A stretch of DNA of 64,000 nt from Fasciolopsis buskii (Eukaryota > Platyhelminthes > Trematoda > Plagiorchiida > Fasciolidae). The stretch covers positions 202,039 through 266,038 of the forward strand of contig LUCM01009396.1 in NCBI GenBank assembly GCA_008360955.1. The letters are read 5' to 3'. This document shows positions 50,021-63,325 of this stretch, in pieces; the stretch's first letter is position 1; every line of letters starts with the position of its first letter. The translations under genes were made by a program, and so were the position numbers. A model generated the notes under the pieces. That model was not told where the DNA came from and made no database searches. It saw only the letters and a list, made by a program, of their open reading frames with translations.

Positions 50021-53000
50021 GTAAACAACGCCTGTGATTCTACAGTTTCTCAAAGGCGGTTCATGTTCAAAAGGCGATAAACGAAAAAGAGATGCCTCCG
50101 AAAAAAAAGCACGTGCGAGCAATAATCTTGGCAACATTTGACGAGTATTCTTCCAAATTTTTCTACGAAACTGCACTTAAACTGCCGGTATTTTCAAATC
50201 CGGTGGTTTGTTGGAAACTTCTATATCTTATTCACAAGCTTATTCGAGAGGGGCATCCAGAGGTATGAGCAACTGGCTCTAACGAGGACTCCCTCCTAGT
50301 GCATTCCAGATTGTTTGCGGCATGCCTCAAAAATTGCTCTCGTAAAATCTGCCTGGGTAGGTCTATCTTTGCTTGTCGCATTCATGTCTAGGATTCGTGC
50401 ACCAACACCTATGGTTATCCACTGGAAAATTATTTCAACTTCATTACTAGGAGGTTGCGATTGCATCGAAAGGTAAGCATATGTGTACCTTGTCTGTTTC
50501 CTCCTGCAGTATGGAATACTTCCGGGTAACTTAGAGCTTCAGCCGCGGGATTTGAGCACCGCTTTGAACAGTGCTCCTGACCATTTGTAAGTTGGTTTAT
50601 TTTTCACGCGTAAGTGTCAAACCAGCTTCACACAGGTTGGAATTTTTAATTGTTTTCTTTATACTTATAAATTCTGACAATCTAGTGCAAGCCTCGGAGG
50701 CCATTTGCAATCAGTCTGGTTCTGTCAAATCAACCTACTGGTATTTGCTTCGTGGTTCCAAGATGTCGGAAGCAGTGTTTGCGATATTTGGAGACTATTT
50801 CATCTAATTGTTTGTGGTGGGTAGGCGTCCAACACTACCGTTGACCGTAGTCAACAGCCACGCGTCTTTCTTCCCATGCGTTTGGGATCACAAGGATTTG
50901 GGTAAATTTGACATCCCGTAATAACTTCCTTAAGCAGTTAATGAATTCCTGGCCGAGCAAACGCCTCGCTTTATAAGTAAATTGGTAATTCAGTTACAGT
51001 GGCGATCGAGTGGGGCATTTCGAAAAGGTGGTGGCGTTTGTGTGCTTGGTGTTGTAACAAGGAATACATAAACAAATAGCTTAGTACCACTAGACAGAAT
51101 TTTACTTTCGCTCTTAATTTTTAAAGTTTTGTCCCAATAATACGGCCAGACACGAAAGTGGGAGTGTTGGAAATCCGAAATTATCGTATTGATTGACCCG
51201 GAGCCTGATATTGACGGGTCCATTGTCGCAAATTCAATCAGCGACAAGATTCAACAGCTGATGAAGGACAAACGAGGTCTACAGTTCAGGCTTTATTAAG
51301 CATGTAGTGTCTATGAGAGCTGGAAAAGAAAAAAACAGGGAGTTGTATAAAAACAATGCACCATACCATACCATTCTGTTCCCCTAATTTCGGGCTTGTG
51401 CAACATTGCTAGCCGAACTGTATGTATTAACAGGAGTACTGCACGACGGATGTAGGGAGATATTCAAGCGCAACAGCATCAGGGATAGCTGAGATGCATC
51501 GTAGCATGTATCCTGTATATCGCCATATTGGTTTGGCTGTGCATGTGTTAATGCTGGCTGACACGAAGTTCCTCCAGCTACGAAGCCCAAATTCTCGGAG
51601 CCTTAGGCTCCGTAAGATACACGCTACAATATGCAGAGGCAGCAAATGACACTTTCCGGTTTCCGTTTAGCTGGGCCTTTTGAACATGACTTTTCTTTCC
51701 GCTCGTCTAGAGTATATCATCCCGAGTTGGGCATTTGGATTTGGGACTTTTGTCTCAACCAAAAAAAGCATTCGTGGTGAACTATTGTCACAATCCTATC
51801 TTCACGTTGCTGCAGTATGCGGTGGAGCTGAGGCAAGTTGATAGGCCAGTGACTGTTTTTCGGTCGTTTCCAGTGCTCTAGCTTGCTTGCAGACTGTCTA
51901 AAACTCAGAGTAGCGATCCCTGAAGGACGTTGATTCGACTGGGTGCCGGTGATAAAGCACTACGACAGACTAATTGCCGCAGTTCTTTCTCTGGCCAGTG
52001 ACTTTATTTCCCATGCAAAGTTGTCGAGAGTTTGCTCATTCTCTTGCGCTGCAGTTTTTTAAGGCGTGCTTCAAGCTTGATTGCGGGACGAGATATGTCC
52101 CATAGTCATTAGGGCTCTTTACAGGAGGAGCACCAACAGCCTTGATCCTGAAACTTGGAATGGTATAGAAGCACTTAAAGTCTTACTAGTTTAGGTGTAG
52201 TGATGAGCCGGGCGACAGCGACTTGCCGTCCATCACCAGGAACATCACGAGCAGTGATTTCGTTTTTCGCACGAACGGTGGATATATTGACGGCATTATT
52301 GTACCAGTAATATTATACGGTGAGTTTGGGGATCGAAAGACAAAAAAGAAATCTACAAATCCAGCTTATTAGAGTTCACAGTTTCGATTAATTCGAGAAG
52401 ACTGCAGAATGTTCGACAACACTGATTCTTTTTCTTGGCGTCTTATAGTGCATTTTTGGCGTCGGACCGTTTTGAAGAAATAGTGTCTTCCGTTTCAATA
52501 GATTTTATCGAATACATTGCCATGACCATTCGATTGATAATGAAAGACGAACGAGGCCCACAATTCAAGCTTCACTCAACATAGAATAAGTACATGAGTG
52601 TATAAAAAGGGAAAAGAGACAGTGAGCCGTATAAAAATGATGCATATAAACATGTAAATAGCTCTCTTATGGGGCTAACTTGTCTTTTGAAGACTATAGA
52701 GGTATATGCCTAGATGACTTTTGAAACTTTAGGTGGTGGTGTATCAAAGATTCAAGGACTTAGTTCTTGCAGCTTACTATGCAACAGCTTCTATGAGAAT
52801 CTCTCAAATCAACGTTGATAAGGACCATAGTGAGTTTAGTATGTCGTTCGAACTTGGCCTTGAACGCAACTTTCTTTAGGTTCCCGTGGTCATGTGTTTA
52901 GCGCATCAACCATTCTCTCCATACTCATCCTCTAATTAACCATGATAATAAAACTGCACCTTGATGTGGTGTAACGGCTTGCGTGCCTCCATGACCCAAC

Positions 53001-56000
53001 GAGCTATACAGGATGGCTTATCTCAAGCCGAAGATCCAATCATAGCTGGAAGGTCAATGGGTAGAAGTAGTCTCCTGGTCCTCCAAGCTGCGGGTCGATC
53101 TGAGTTAGCAGCTCAGTCGGAAGAACGAGTGGAAGAATAATTGATCCAAGCTGATGGGGGCCCACTCAGCTATTCCCCGCTGCCTTGCGGTCAGGTTCTA
53201 GTCGTTGCTGATGGCTTCACTGCCTAAGTTGTATACTGGAATGACAGAGGTACAGCGGATGCCCATTTGCTGTCCGAGCTGATCGGATGGACGACGGCAT
53301 TCGTCCCATTTAGGTTTGTGCACACTATTGACTGTTTCTGGTGAACTTTTGTGATAAAAATCGTGGTCAGCTTAATTGGCGTCTTTCACCCTCGCCCCGC
53401 TGGACCCAGATTGACCACATTGGTGTTGGTCTTTGACGGCATGGGTCAGTTGAAAATCGTCAATTGATGTGATCCGTATCAATGGACCCGTCACGCCTTG
53501 GTCTCTGCTGGTTTTTGTCTGATCTTAGTTCGCCGTCACATCACACAATGGTTACTTTTCCTGCACAACGTCTTTTAGGCAACAATCGTGGTTTGCTTTT
53601 TATTTCGCAGCCTACAACTCGGTTGTTGTCATAGACATGCCTAGGATCCAAGAGAGCATTTGGGTGTAATGGAAGGTGTCATGTAGGCAGCCGGGAGTAC
53701 CATTCAGGAGTCCACGTCACGATTTTCCCCACAAACGACGAATATCTCCGATGTTATTTGTTCTGTGACATGCTGGAAGACCCATACGTTTGGATGCCTC
53801 ATGCAATGTGATGCGTTAATCCTTGAGATGACACCCTGACGGAAAATGATCACGAACTGTTTTGGATAGGAGAATGCAGCCATTGTCATCGATGGTAGCC
53901 GCAACCTTCACGGACTGAGTAGAAGTGGCGGTCCACAAAAGCTGCATTTAGGCTAGGTGATCGAGGAATCTGGTGGCCTACTGATTCAGTCTGAGGATTG
54001 TCGCCTGGAACGTTTGACAGAGCATCTCAGGCCCACTTAAACAATGCACCTTTCGCTTATACCTCCAAATGAAATAATGCAGGTAGATAGCATTCATCCA
54101 TCAGGACTGGGTGTCTTCGAGTCGATGGGTCTCCTTAAAAGGCTTTTCGCAAAGAAAGTCAAGTTGCTGGGTCGAATGAAGTGTCACCATTCCTTTCCAC
54201 AAATGATGGCGAAGATTGAGCCTTGAGGTAGACAAAACTCCGTCTGCAAAAGGGGTGAATATCTAAGAACGGATGTTAGTCGATGATTATGTCGATTTCT
54301 ATAGAAATTACACAGAGTATCTGTTCCATTGGAAGCGCTGGTAAGCGTTATTCTCCATTGGCTAGCTGTTGTTTGAAATCAATGCGATCAGGATCCAGTT
54401 GAACACATCTTCCCTACATGACAAGCGAGACATTTGTAGATCCGCGATCTCTGTCTTTCTTGATTTGAAAACAGCGTTCGACTCAGTCAACCGTGCAGTT
54501 TTTTGGCGCTGAAACGTCCACCGAAGAAATTGATTTCATCATTCCAATTTCTATGTCCGAACAACCAAAGGCGGGTTTGTGATTACGGCGATTTTTCATA
54601 CGACGAGTTCCCTTTGAGGAATGATATTTCTCAGAGTTTTCCACTCCCACCCTTTCTTTTCGGCTTTGTGATTGAAATGATTATGAGAATCCCCCAATGC
54701 TTGTGAGAATGGTGGCATTAAGATTTCCCGAGACCTTAGACTGTCTGGTTTGACATGTTCAGATGATTCTGTGCTTCTTAGTGAAGATATGAATATGTTG
54801 CACGTACCGAACCATGGTCTTGGCTGAGGGGAATTGGGCGAAGTGGATAAGTTTTATTATTTGGTCAGTTGCATCTCACTAGGTGGTCATGCATTAGATG
54901 GAGTATCATTCCATATGCAGAACGTTCGATTTGCATTTACCAAATTGAAATGTCCATATCAACACAACATCCGCTTAACGATCAAATATTGACTTTCCGC
55001 TTTGGAGTGACCACGCTGTTCGGTTCAGAAGCTTGATCGTTGCGGATTGGAGATGTGGCAGCCGTCGATGTTTATACGCTGGCATCTACGCAGTGTAGGA
55101 AGAACAAGATGGAAAGGTTTCGTTGATGATGTTGAAGTTTTACAGATTTAAGTCGACAGAACAGCTGTTGAACTTGAGTAGGTTAAAGTGATTGGGATAG
55201 GTTCGCGAATGACCACAGATCGACTCCATCGGTAGTCATTGGTCTCGTAGGCAGTTGATTGTTAGTAACAGTCTAGGTGGCCACCTGGTCCGGGGAAAGA
55301 ATATGAAATCCTAATCAGTAAACTATTCCGAATAGTCGAGTTGGTTTACCGGGTGTCGTCCGCGAGACCCCTAGCGTGATGATTGGTAACCCCAAGTGAT
55401 ATGTCTGAATGCGCAGTCATCAGTTTCCCTGAATTACAAATATTTCTGTTTCTCTCTTATCCTTCTATCTTTTGGCTTTGCATTTATTGTTTTTCGACGG
55501 TGCAATGTAGCATCCAAAATCCGGGTACATCAATGCAAAGATATTGGTGGTTGAAATTGAAGTCAACCAAACTACAGCATGTGAGCATTATGGGTCATTT
55601 TTAGAGGCGTTGAGGATGGGTAGCCATCAACTCAAGACTTCTGTCCTTCACGTCCACCATGCATAAAGTAGACCGATCAATAAATCTATTTCACTTTCCT
55701 CCCGTAATTGGTTTTCATCCTCGCCGAGGTTGGTACTCCTGTTTACCTTTATGTATAGTTATAAAAAAATTTTCCCATCCGAAGCTAGTCGAATTACGCG
55801 CAACGAGGACGAACAGTTTTGATCGACTTTCATACAGATGTTTTAGAATCGAGTGATTCTTTGTGTTTCCCTTCTTGTTCCGTTTTCCCTACGTTTCGTC
55901 ATTTTGTATACGTTCTATTGGAGTTCGTCGTCACAAATGACCATAAAATCCTTTTTTTCTCTTTCCCCCATCATAGGTTCACCTTTTGTGTGGATCTTAT

Positions 56001-59000
56001 GGACATGCTGGAAGAAGTGCTTAAATTTCAAGAAGTCATTTTAGATTCGTTCGGTGGTGCTCCATTTGCAGCCTTTTCTCCGGTTGGTCAATGCCGATTG
56101 GCCCCGGTTCTGTTGTGTATTCAAGACGGGGCGGCCTTGTATGATTTGATCGTGCATGTACTGTTCAAGTTGCATGATGTGCTGGATAGCAGTATGCTGT
56201 TGGGACATCGTCAACGGTTTGACGAGTTGCATCAATCGTTGAGTAAATTCTTTGATCTGGTCTCCAGAATGCAACAATTGAAATCTTTCGTTGACATTCC
56301 AACTCTGTCCCTGGTGGGTCTTTTGTGTTTGTGGATCTGTGTGTAGGATAACTTCATTTTCTAGACGAGTTTTGTTATCCCTCATGCATTACAGTATCAG
56401 AAATAATCCGACAGTTGCTAGTTTTCTCGTAAAATCTCAGCCAATTCTCAGCGGAAAATGACTGTTTTTTCGAATGTATGTATAGGGCCACGAGAAACAG
56501 CTTTTTATGGAATAGATTTCATGTTTTTTCTCTATTAGCAAAGGTGGTATAGAGAAAGTTGAAAATAGATGCGAAGTAATTTTAGGGTAGCTTCGGTCAA
56601 CTGGTTCTCATCATTCCGCCTACCGAGTTTCCTTATTTTTCACGGAGGAAAAGTTGGCCAACTGTATTGAAAATGCCAAACTTTCTTGTGCAAAAACTAC
56701 TATTAAAGACCTGTTAATTATTTTGTAAACCGTTCAGGATAGCATATTCGTTCACACTAAAATAACGTAATTGTTAGCCATAAAGATGTTAGTGGGCGAC
56801 AGTAATTCGCTCGCGCACGGCTCCTGTCAAGATCGATGACCAGTCTAGGGTTTTTGGTGCCCCAGATTTTAGTTCTCTTGTTGCTTTTCCAAAAGAACCT
56901 ATTCTTTCATCAGTATTTTGAAGTTGACGTTATTTTAAATATTGCGCAGTTGAAAATTTTTATATATCCGCGTAAAGATTCGCCAAAACTCGTTCTGCGA
57001 TTGGCCATTTCACATATCGGCCGAGGCCACCCAACAAAACCATATGAACGATAGAGCTCACTTGAATTCTGATTTGTATTGGTGGGTCACCAATAAACAC
57101 GCGGCAGTGTCCTGTGTTCGTCTTCTCTCTTCCGCTAGCGGGTTGGGCTAGTTGTTCGTATTCCGCGCCTTCTGTTCCGTATGGTTGTTCATTCGCGCGT
57201 AGATCGTGATTAGAGACAACAGCGCCTTCATTAGATGTTCGACGATTCAATTCTCGCAGTCAGTAGTCTGTCACTGGTGTGTTTCGATTTCATTTGTTCT
57301 CGCTCAGCACCGTTTACTCGATATCAAAATAGCCGGTTGAGATTCAGGCTAAACAGAACAGTGGTGTTCACTGCTTCCATCAGAATGGGTAGCATTAACT
57401 ATGCTGCTGCTCAGATCCTCCGCACTGGACTAACACCCTGTGATTTTGCGGGTCAGACTTTTGAATCAATGGCTGGGTTTGAAGTTACTAAAAAAAAACT
57501 GCCGTACGCGCACCTGCCAAGTATTACTAGACCGAATTCATTCAGAACCCTTTCTATCGGGAATCTTACTGGCCTTCGTTCTCTCGACATGAGGATCACA
57601 CAAGATGTCGCGAAAAATTTCTGTTCCATGGGTTTATCTGATCTTAGTATTAATGGAACAACAGGAAACATTTTGCTCGCATTACTTATGCCCAAGTTTT
57701 CACTTCGCTTAGTTGTCTTCCGCGTTGGTGTGCTAAGCCAAATAGGGCAACGTGTTGCCCTTACCAAATTTCTTGAAATCGTTCAGATAAGATGTCTATC
57801 GCCTTTAAGTTTTCTTCCATGGATGTTTTTACAGTATCACTAAGATTGAGTGGAACTACCGCATAAACAATGTGCCAGTTAGGTACCTGTTCAAAGAATA
57901 CCGTATGACAGCATTTCCAGCCTAGTTGACTTCGTAGTTTTGGATACGTGGTATGGTGGACACATTTGCCACGCCTTGCCCTGTCTTCGATTCCTTCCTC
58001 AAAGTGGCGATCAGCTGATCACGTTTCAGCGTGTAATGAGGAAATGTAATGAGCTTCGGCAAGTAGATGCGTCACGTTTTCGTGGTCGGAATTTGAAAGA
58101 TCCACGAGCCGGTTGGCTGGAGACAGTGGTGAATGCTAGTTGTGGACAGTGGCGATTGTGTTGTCTTTTTTTCGAATCAGGATGATTGAAAAAAAAGTGT
58201 TTCCCCAGACACACTGTATTCTGTGTTTTCTAATATGGGCTCCTTTTTAGCTCCACCGCTGTAGGTGTCCACTTCCTGTGCGCTCCGCGTATTCCATTTT
58301 TCTGTTTCAACTTGTTGCATGGGCCAACGATAGTGGGTCTCTCTCTCGCTGCTGTTTAACGCTTTTCGATGATCATGATGATCATGGTCATGATCATGAT
58401 CACGTCGGCAGATCTTGTTCCGGTGACCGTTCCCCGCCCATCCCGTTCCGATGGACCTAATCGCTCATTTCGATTTTCTGTTGGTAGATCTGACACTTCC
58501 ACTTTCCACCCTTCTTTTCGTCGCCGCACCGTAAATCTGTGCAGCGTTCTCACTTTGTATTTTCACGTACTCATAATCCTACTCTCTTTTGGGTTATTTC
58601 AACATGGCAGTGAACCGCGAACAGTGGCGATCGTGCTGTCATTTTCTATCGAATCAGAATGATTGAAAGAGTGCGGTTGTTCAGTTAGACTGTGTTCCGT
58701 GTGTTGGCTGTAGCAGCGTCTTGTCTTTTCCCACCTGTGAAGGTTCACTCCCTGTTCCCCTTGAATATTCGCTCTTTCTATGTTTTATCTTTTGCTTCCT
58801 TTATTAATGAAACAACAATGTACAGCGACTTTCAGGAGGGGCTGCTAAATGGGAAATTTGACCGGCGGTGTAGCTCTGGAGGCTTGCCTTGCTGCTTAAC
58901 GCTGAACGAAGATGATGATGATGATGTGTATTAGAAAAACCTTTACTTGCCTTTCAAATGTTCTAGATTAGCAGTCCAACAGTCACCTTAGTTTCTGGCG

Positions 59001-62000
59001 GATCAGGTGACTGAGAAATTAGTTTCATGCCGCTTCTCTAGGACACTGTGTCAGCAGGAGACAAAATCGACATGCGTTGAACATCGAGTCACAGTTCGTC
59101 ACAGTGTCGTCAGCAGACTCCCGTGCCCTTTTATAGGAAGAACACTAGCCAGGCAAAAATCCTTGGTTCGAATGACCATAAATGAGGTCACTCTTCCGTT
59201 CTGTTTGGTTGTAATGTCCTTTCTGAATGATCGTGCCGTTGCCTTGAAATTGACAAAACGTATTATGAGGTCTTTCTTATTACTATTACTATTATTGTTC
59301 TTAGTATTACTGTTAACATCATTATCACCGTCATAACTCGTGTATTATTGTTATATTAATTTTACAGAGAGGTTGCAGAGAAACAAGTTGCCTGCCGACA
59401 GCATCATTGCATCCTTTCTCAGCTTTCTTAGCGTGTTATCATCATTAAGAATGATGTACACGAAAATGATTATAAACATCTGCGAACGAAAATTAACGTA
59501 TTCGTTCAAACAGATCCATTCCACATCGTACTGCTTAATATGACCCGTGTTCACTTGCGATTAAATTAGGCCACATTTTCTTAGGTTCGTAGACTGGGTC
59601 ATCTAAATAGAAACTAAAGCACCCGATACCGTTAGTTTGTACTTGAATTTGCTAATCCAGACGGTTTCTCGCCTAATAAACCTTTTCGTTTCATCTCGAT
59701 CGCACGATATCACTTCTATGGCTTCTTTATAACTCATTCTCGTAAGGCAAGACCATTCGTTCATGCCAGGGACGTGCTTTTGTCACAGCAGAAATCCCCC
59801 TTTCCCGTCTTTGTGCGCGTAGTCTGTTCATCATCCAAGTGGTTGATCCTAGTCAGTCAGCTATCTGCCACATTAACTGTTTCGTAGTCCATCGACATCC
59901 AGTCACTGAATCATGAACGAGCATTGGTCCGGCCTATGATAGTTAAGATTAATCCTTAATTGAAGACATCCGTAAATCCAGTGTCCTTTTTAAAAAATAA
60001 TCTGGACTAGATTTATGGCGCCCTCTAATAGTGATCACTCGAAATTGATAACTGGTGAAAACCGATCGTTTGCTAGCCATTTAGAATTCTTTACATGCTA
60101 ATTGTACACATGACTCGAGAAATTTCCAGCATATTCTGTTTCTCTACCCAGAGCTTTGAATGTGTTTATTAAATAAACACCAGTAGTTACTAGATCACAA
60201 GAGCGATAATTCGGCTTGGTCAATCGGGTACGATCAAGCTCACAGAGGAGTCGTGGATTGCGATGTACACTGGACGATGTGAAGTGTGAAACGTCTAACG
60301 TGCATGAGACATCCTGCTGAGTGCTTGTTTCTTTCTTCCTTTTGTATTACCTTCATTCATTGCAAACGATCTCAGATCAGACTTGTACTAAGGGACATTA
60401 TATATATATATATAAGGAAAGGGAAAACCCCGAGTTTTCCACTGATAACCCAGATAACAAATTAAGCGGATGATTTCGTACACAACATACCGCTTTTCGA
60501 TGGTTTCGAACAGTGTTTCTTAGCCCAGGTTGATGGTTTTGAAGTTCTTGTAATCACTGAGCTTAATGTTTAAATTTCCTGAACTTCCTCAGCAGGTAGG
60601 GTGACATCGTTAGTGTGTTGGCAGAAATCTCTGATCTCGTCTACATTTATAACTGTCTTGTCTCGGATTTGACCATAAAACTTTCTCATTTTGTTGGTCC
60701 TGGGATGATAAATTTGATAATGACCTTGAGAAATCGCCGTGATGCTGAAATGAAAGTCTTATTACATTTTTTTTTGACTTATCGATAAAGATACTGCTCA
60801 CTCCCCTTTTTTGTACATATTTTTTCTGGTAGTTCTGAGGTTGTACCATGGAGTATCATTTGCCCATTTTGATTTCATTGGTCTTAGTCTTTCTAGTTGA
60901 ATTTCTTCAAAATTCCACATTTGATTTCAAGTCAATCTTCGTTCATATAAACGCATGCAAAGTTTCTTTTGACAATACCGGAATTTATTGAGGCGCGACG
61001 GAAGTAAGAAAACAAGCGAAATATTTTATAATGCCCCAACGTGACTTCACCCCAAAAAAGCTTCGTGAGAACAGCCTTACACGGAATACAATACAGTCTA
61101 TTTACACGATTCTTGATTTGCTTTCCCGCGTTCTGCTAGCGTACATACGTGCCGGTTTTGTCAGACGGAGGCTGGACCTGGTTATTTTTGCCACTTTATT
61201 ATGTGGAATATTGATCTGAACATGGCAGATTTAGACGAGTTTCAACATTTTGGGCATCACCGTAAAAGGACTTCCGGTAATATGGTTATCACTTTTATTA
61301 TTGCTGATGATGTTGACGACGTGGATGATGATGATGATGATGATGATGATGTGCTTCATACAATGTTACTGGTAATAAACCATGAATAAAAAAAATCCGC
61401 TCTATTCGTCTCCTCTTAAGCATGTTAGGAGTCGCGCGATTATGCAGTTGCCTGAGTCTCCGTGAACCTATTCCGACGTAAAACTATTTCCAAGAGCCCG
61501 CGAATAAATAAACGTGAGTCTTCCGTAGCTGAACCTCGTCCGACGTGTGCGTACGTGTGACGTTCGTCAGCAATAATCTTTCTGCATGTCGGAACGTTTA
61601 GCCAGTCACCGGATGGCGTGTGCGTGTGCGCGTGCGTCTTTGTACACGTGGAGCTCCAGAACAACCACTACACTATGTGTATAGTGATCATATTTCACTG
61701 GTTCTGTTAACTGACATTATGTAGTTTTTTTCATCTTCCGTCGATACTTGTCGTAATAATTTTTAATGTCGCAGCGATTGTTTTTTGTCTTGTTTCATTT
61801 CTCTTTCAATCTTTTTCTTCGTTTCCCGATTAGAATCCACCCAATTTTCTGATTCAGTCGGAGCTAGATGAACATCAAGCTCTCCGAGTCACTGTACACG
61901 ATGCAGAAATTGCCACCTCTGGCGATGAGTCTAGCCTTGTTCCTTGGGATGATATGTCCTCGATGACCCGGACTGCAATAACTCAGACCAAATCAGTTCC

Positions 62001-63278
62001 GACAACTCCCTCCGTGTCAACAGAACTAGTTCCCGTGGACAGTCAACTCCGGACCACAACTTCAACCAACGGGGATTCGGTGAGCTTCTCGTCACACTCT
62101 TAGTGTTTAGGCCTAAAAATAAAGGACTGCTATAAATTTCCCGTTATCTTTTTCAATTTAAGCACTAGCCATCGTTTTTATGGTTCCAGCTTAGTATACT
62201 GTATGACTCATTACATTCACTCGTGATGTTTACTTCTGTCGTTTTCACTGTCATAGGAGACAACAGACGTTTTCCACTCCACCATTCACTCATGGATTTT
62301 CATCATCTACTCGATGATACTTGTGTCGTCTTTGGGTACTCGTTGAAAGTACGCATCCTAACCTGGAATACCGAATCTCCACAAAGCAATTTGAAATGTT
62401 GCAAAACAATAGGAAATGTGAATTTGAACCGTCATTGAAATGATCGGCACCAGATTCCTAATAAAACCATTCTCGTGGCAGTTTCGATCCTGTGTGACCC
62501 TTTGTGTCCTGATTACTAATTGGTACCTGGTTTAAAGTTACAAAATTGGGAGAGGTGGACACAAATGCGGCTATTTGAGTATATCTGCATTTAAATTTTC
62601 GTTCTTCAGAACCGACTATTTCAACGGAGATAATCTTTCTCACTTGAACTTGACGCGAAACCTTCGTTTCTGCATTGCGACCCGAACACAAGAAAATGAG
62701 CAGATTAATCTTAAATGGACCGGAAATCCATGCAACATGAACAAGCCTATACATTTTTTACCGAAACGACAAGAAGTCAGCCTTAATGACTAGTGCAATA
62801 GTTTGCCACTGGCGCGACTTAGACAAAAACGAGAAATGCCTGTGGCCATTGGTGATCGCTCTCCCATTCTTGACTTGAGGTACACGACCACTCGCTGTCG
62901 CCCGGCTCACTACCATACCTGACCTAGTGTGACCTTATGTGGTTCTATGCCACTCCAAGTTTCACGTTCAACATTCCCCTCCCCACGCCGCATGTAATGG
63001 GCCTTGCTGGCTTTGGGACGTGTCCCTTCCATCGTTCTCATATTTCAGGCTTCATAAAAAGACCAGACAACATGCTACCCTTCTCTGGCGTATGCAACCG
63101 GATGGGTAGCCTTACCATGTGGATATTTTTCTTTTTAAGCTAGATTATTTCTCTACTGAGGTTGAAACTTTTCTCTCTGTATGCAATTTCTGGTACCTAT
63201 TGTATTACAATTATTTGTTCTCCCTAAAGACCGCAAAACTGCCGACACACGAAACTGCGTTATGCATCGCTAATGAGG

Positions 63279-63325
<47 letters not shown>

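Larger units (their letters stand above)
50587..55976 (+). other. HIP1 intron 5 (5.4 kb)
   Basis: Runs from GTAAGT to CATCATAG. Contains the repeat pair at 51250-51400 and 52535-52690, then a degenerate LINE (52946-55250). No additional HIP1 exon is needed, since exons 5 and 6 join without a gap in the family alignment. Confidence 0.85.
56314..61833 (+). other. HIP1 intron 6 (5.5 kb)
   Basis: GTGGGT to GATTAG. Holds the LINE 3' ends at 57840-58930 and simple repeats. It also contains a 202-codon plus-strand frame (57235-57843) and a 62-codon frame (61031-61219, MPQRDFTPKKLRENS), neither recognisable nor needed by the gene. Confidence 0.85.

Noticed and set aside
56960..57250. 96-codon minus-strand frame as a gene
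   Set aside because: No recognisable domain and no reliable splice sites; it lies in HIP1 intron 6.
58369..58662. Met/Ile/Asp-rich frames
   Set aside because: They arise from translating the (GATCAT)n tail of a LINE.
59150..59180. GGTTCGAATGACC as a tRNA T-arm
   Set aside because: Isolated B-box-like string with no cloverleaf.
61031..61219. MPQRDFTPKKLRENS frame as a small gene
   Set aside because: It lies inside HIP1 intron 6, with no splice link, no homology I recognise and a length within chance expectation.
62575..62793. Frame after a TTCTTCAG acceptor as a HIP1 exon
   Set aside because: The phase is incompatible with exon 7, and the frame ends in a stop without a donor.
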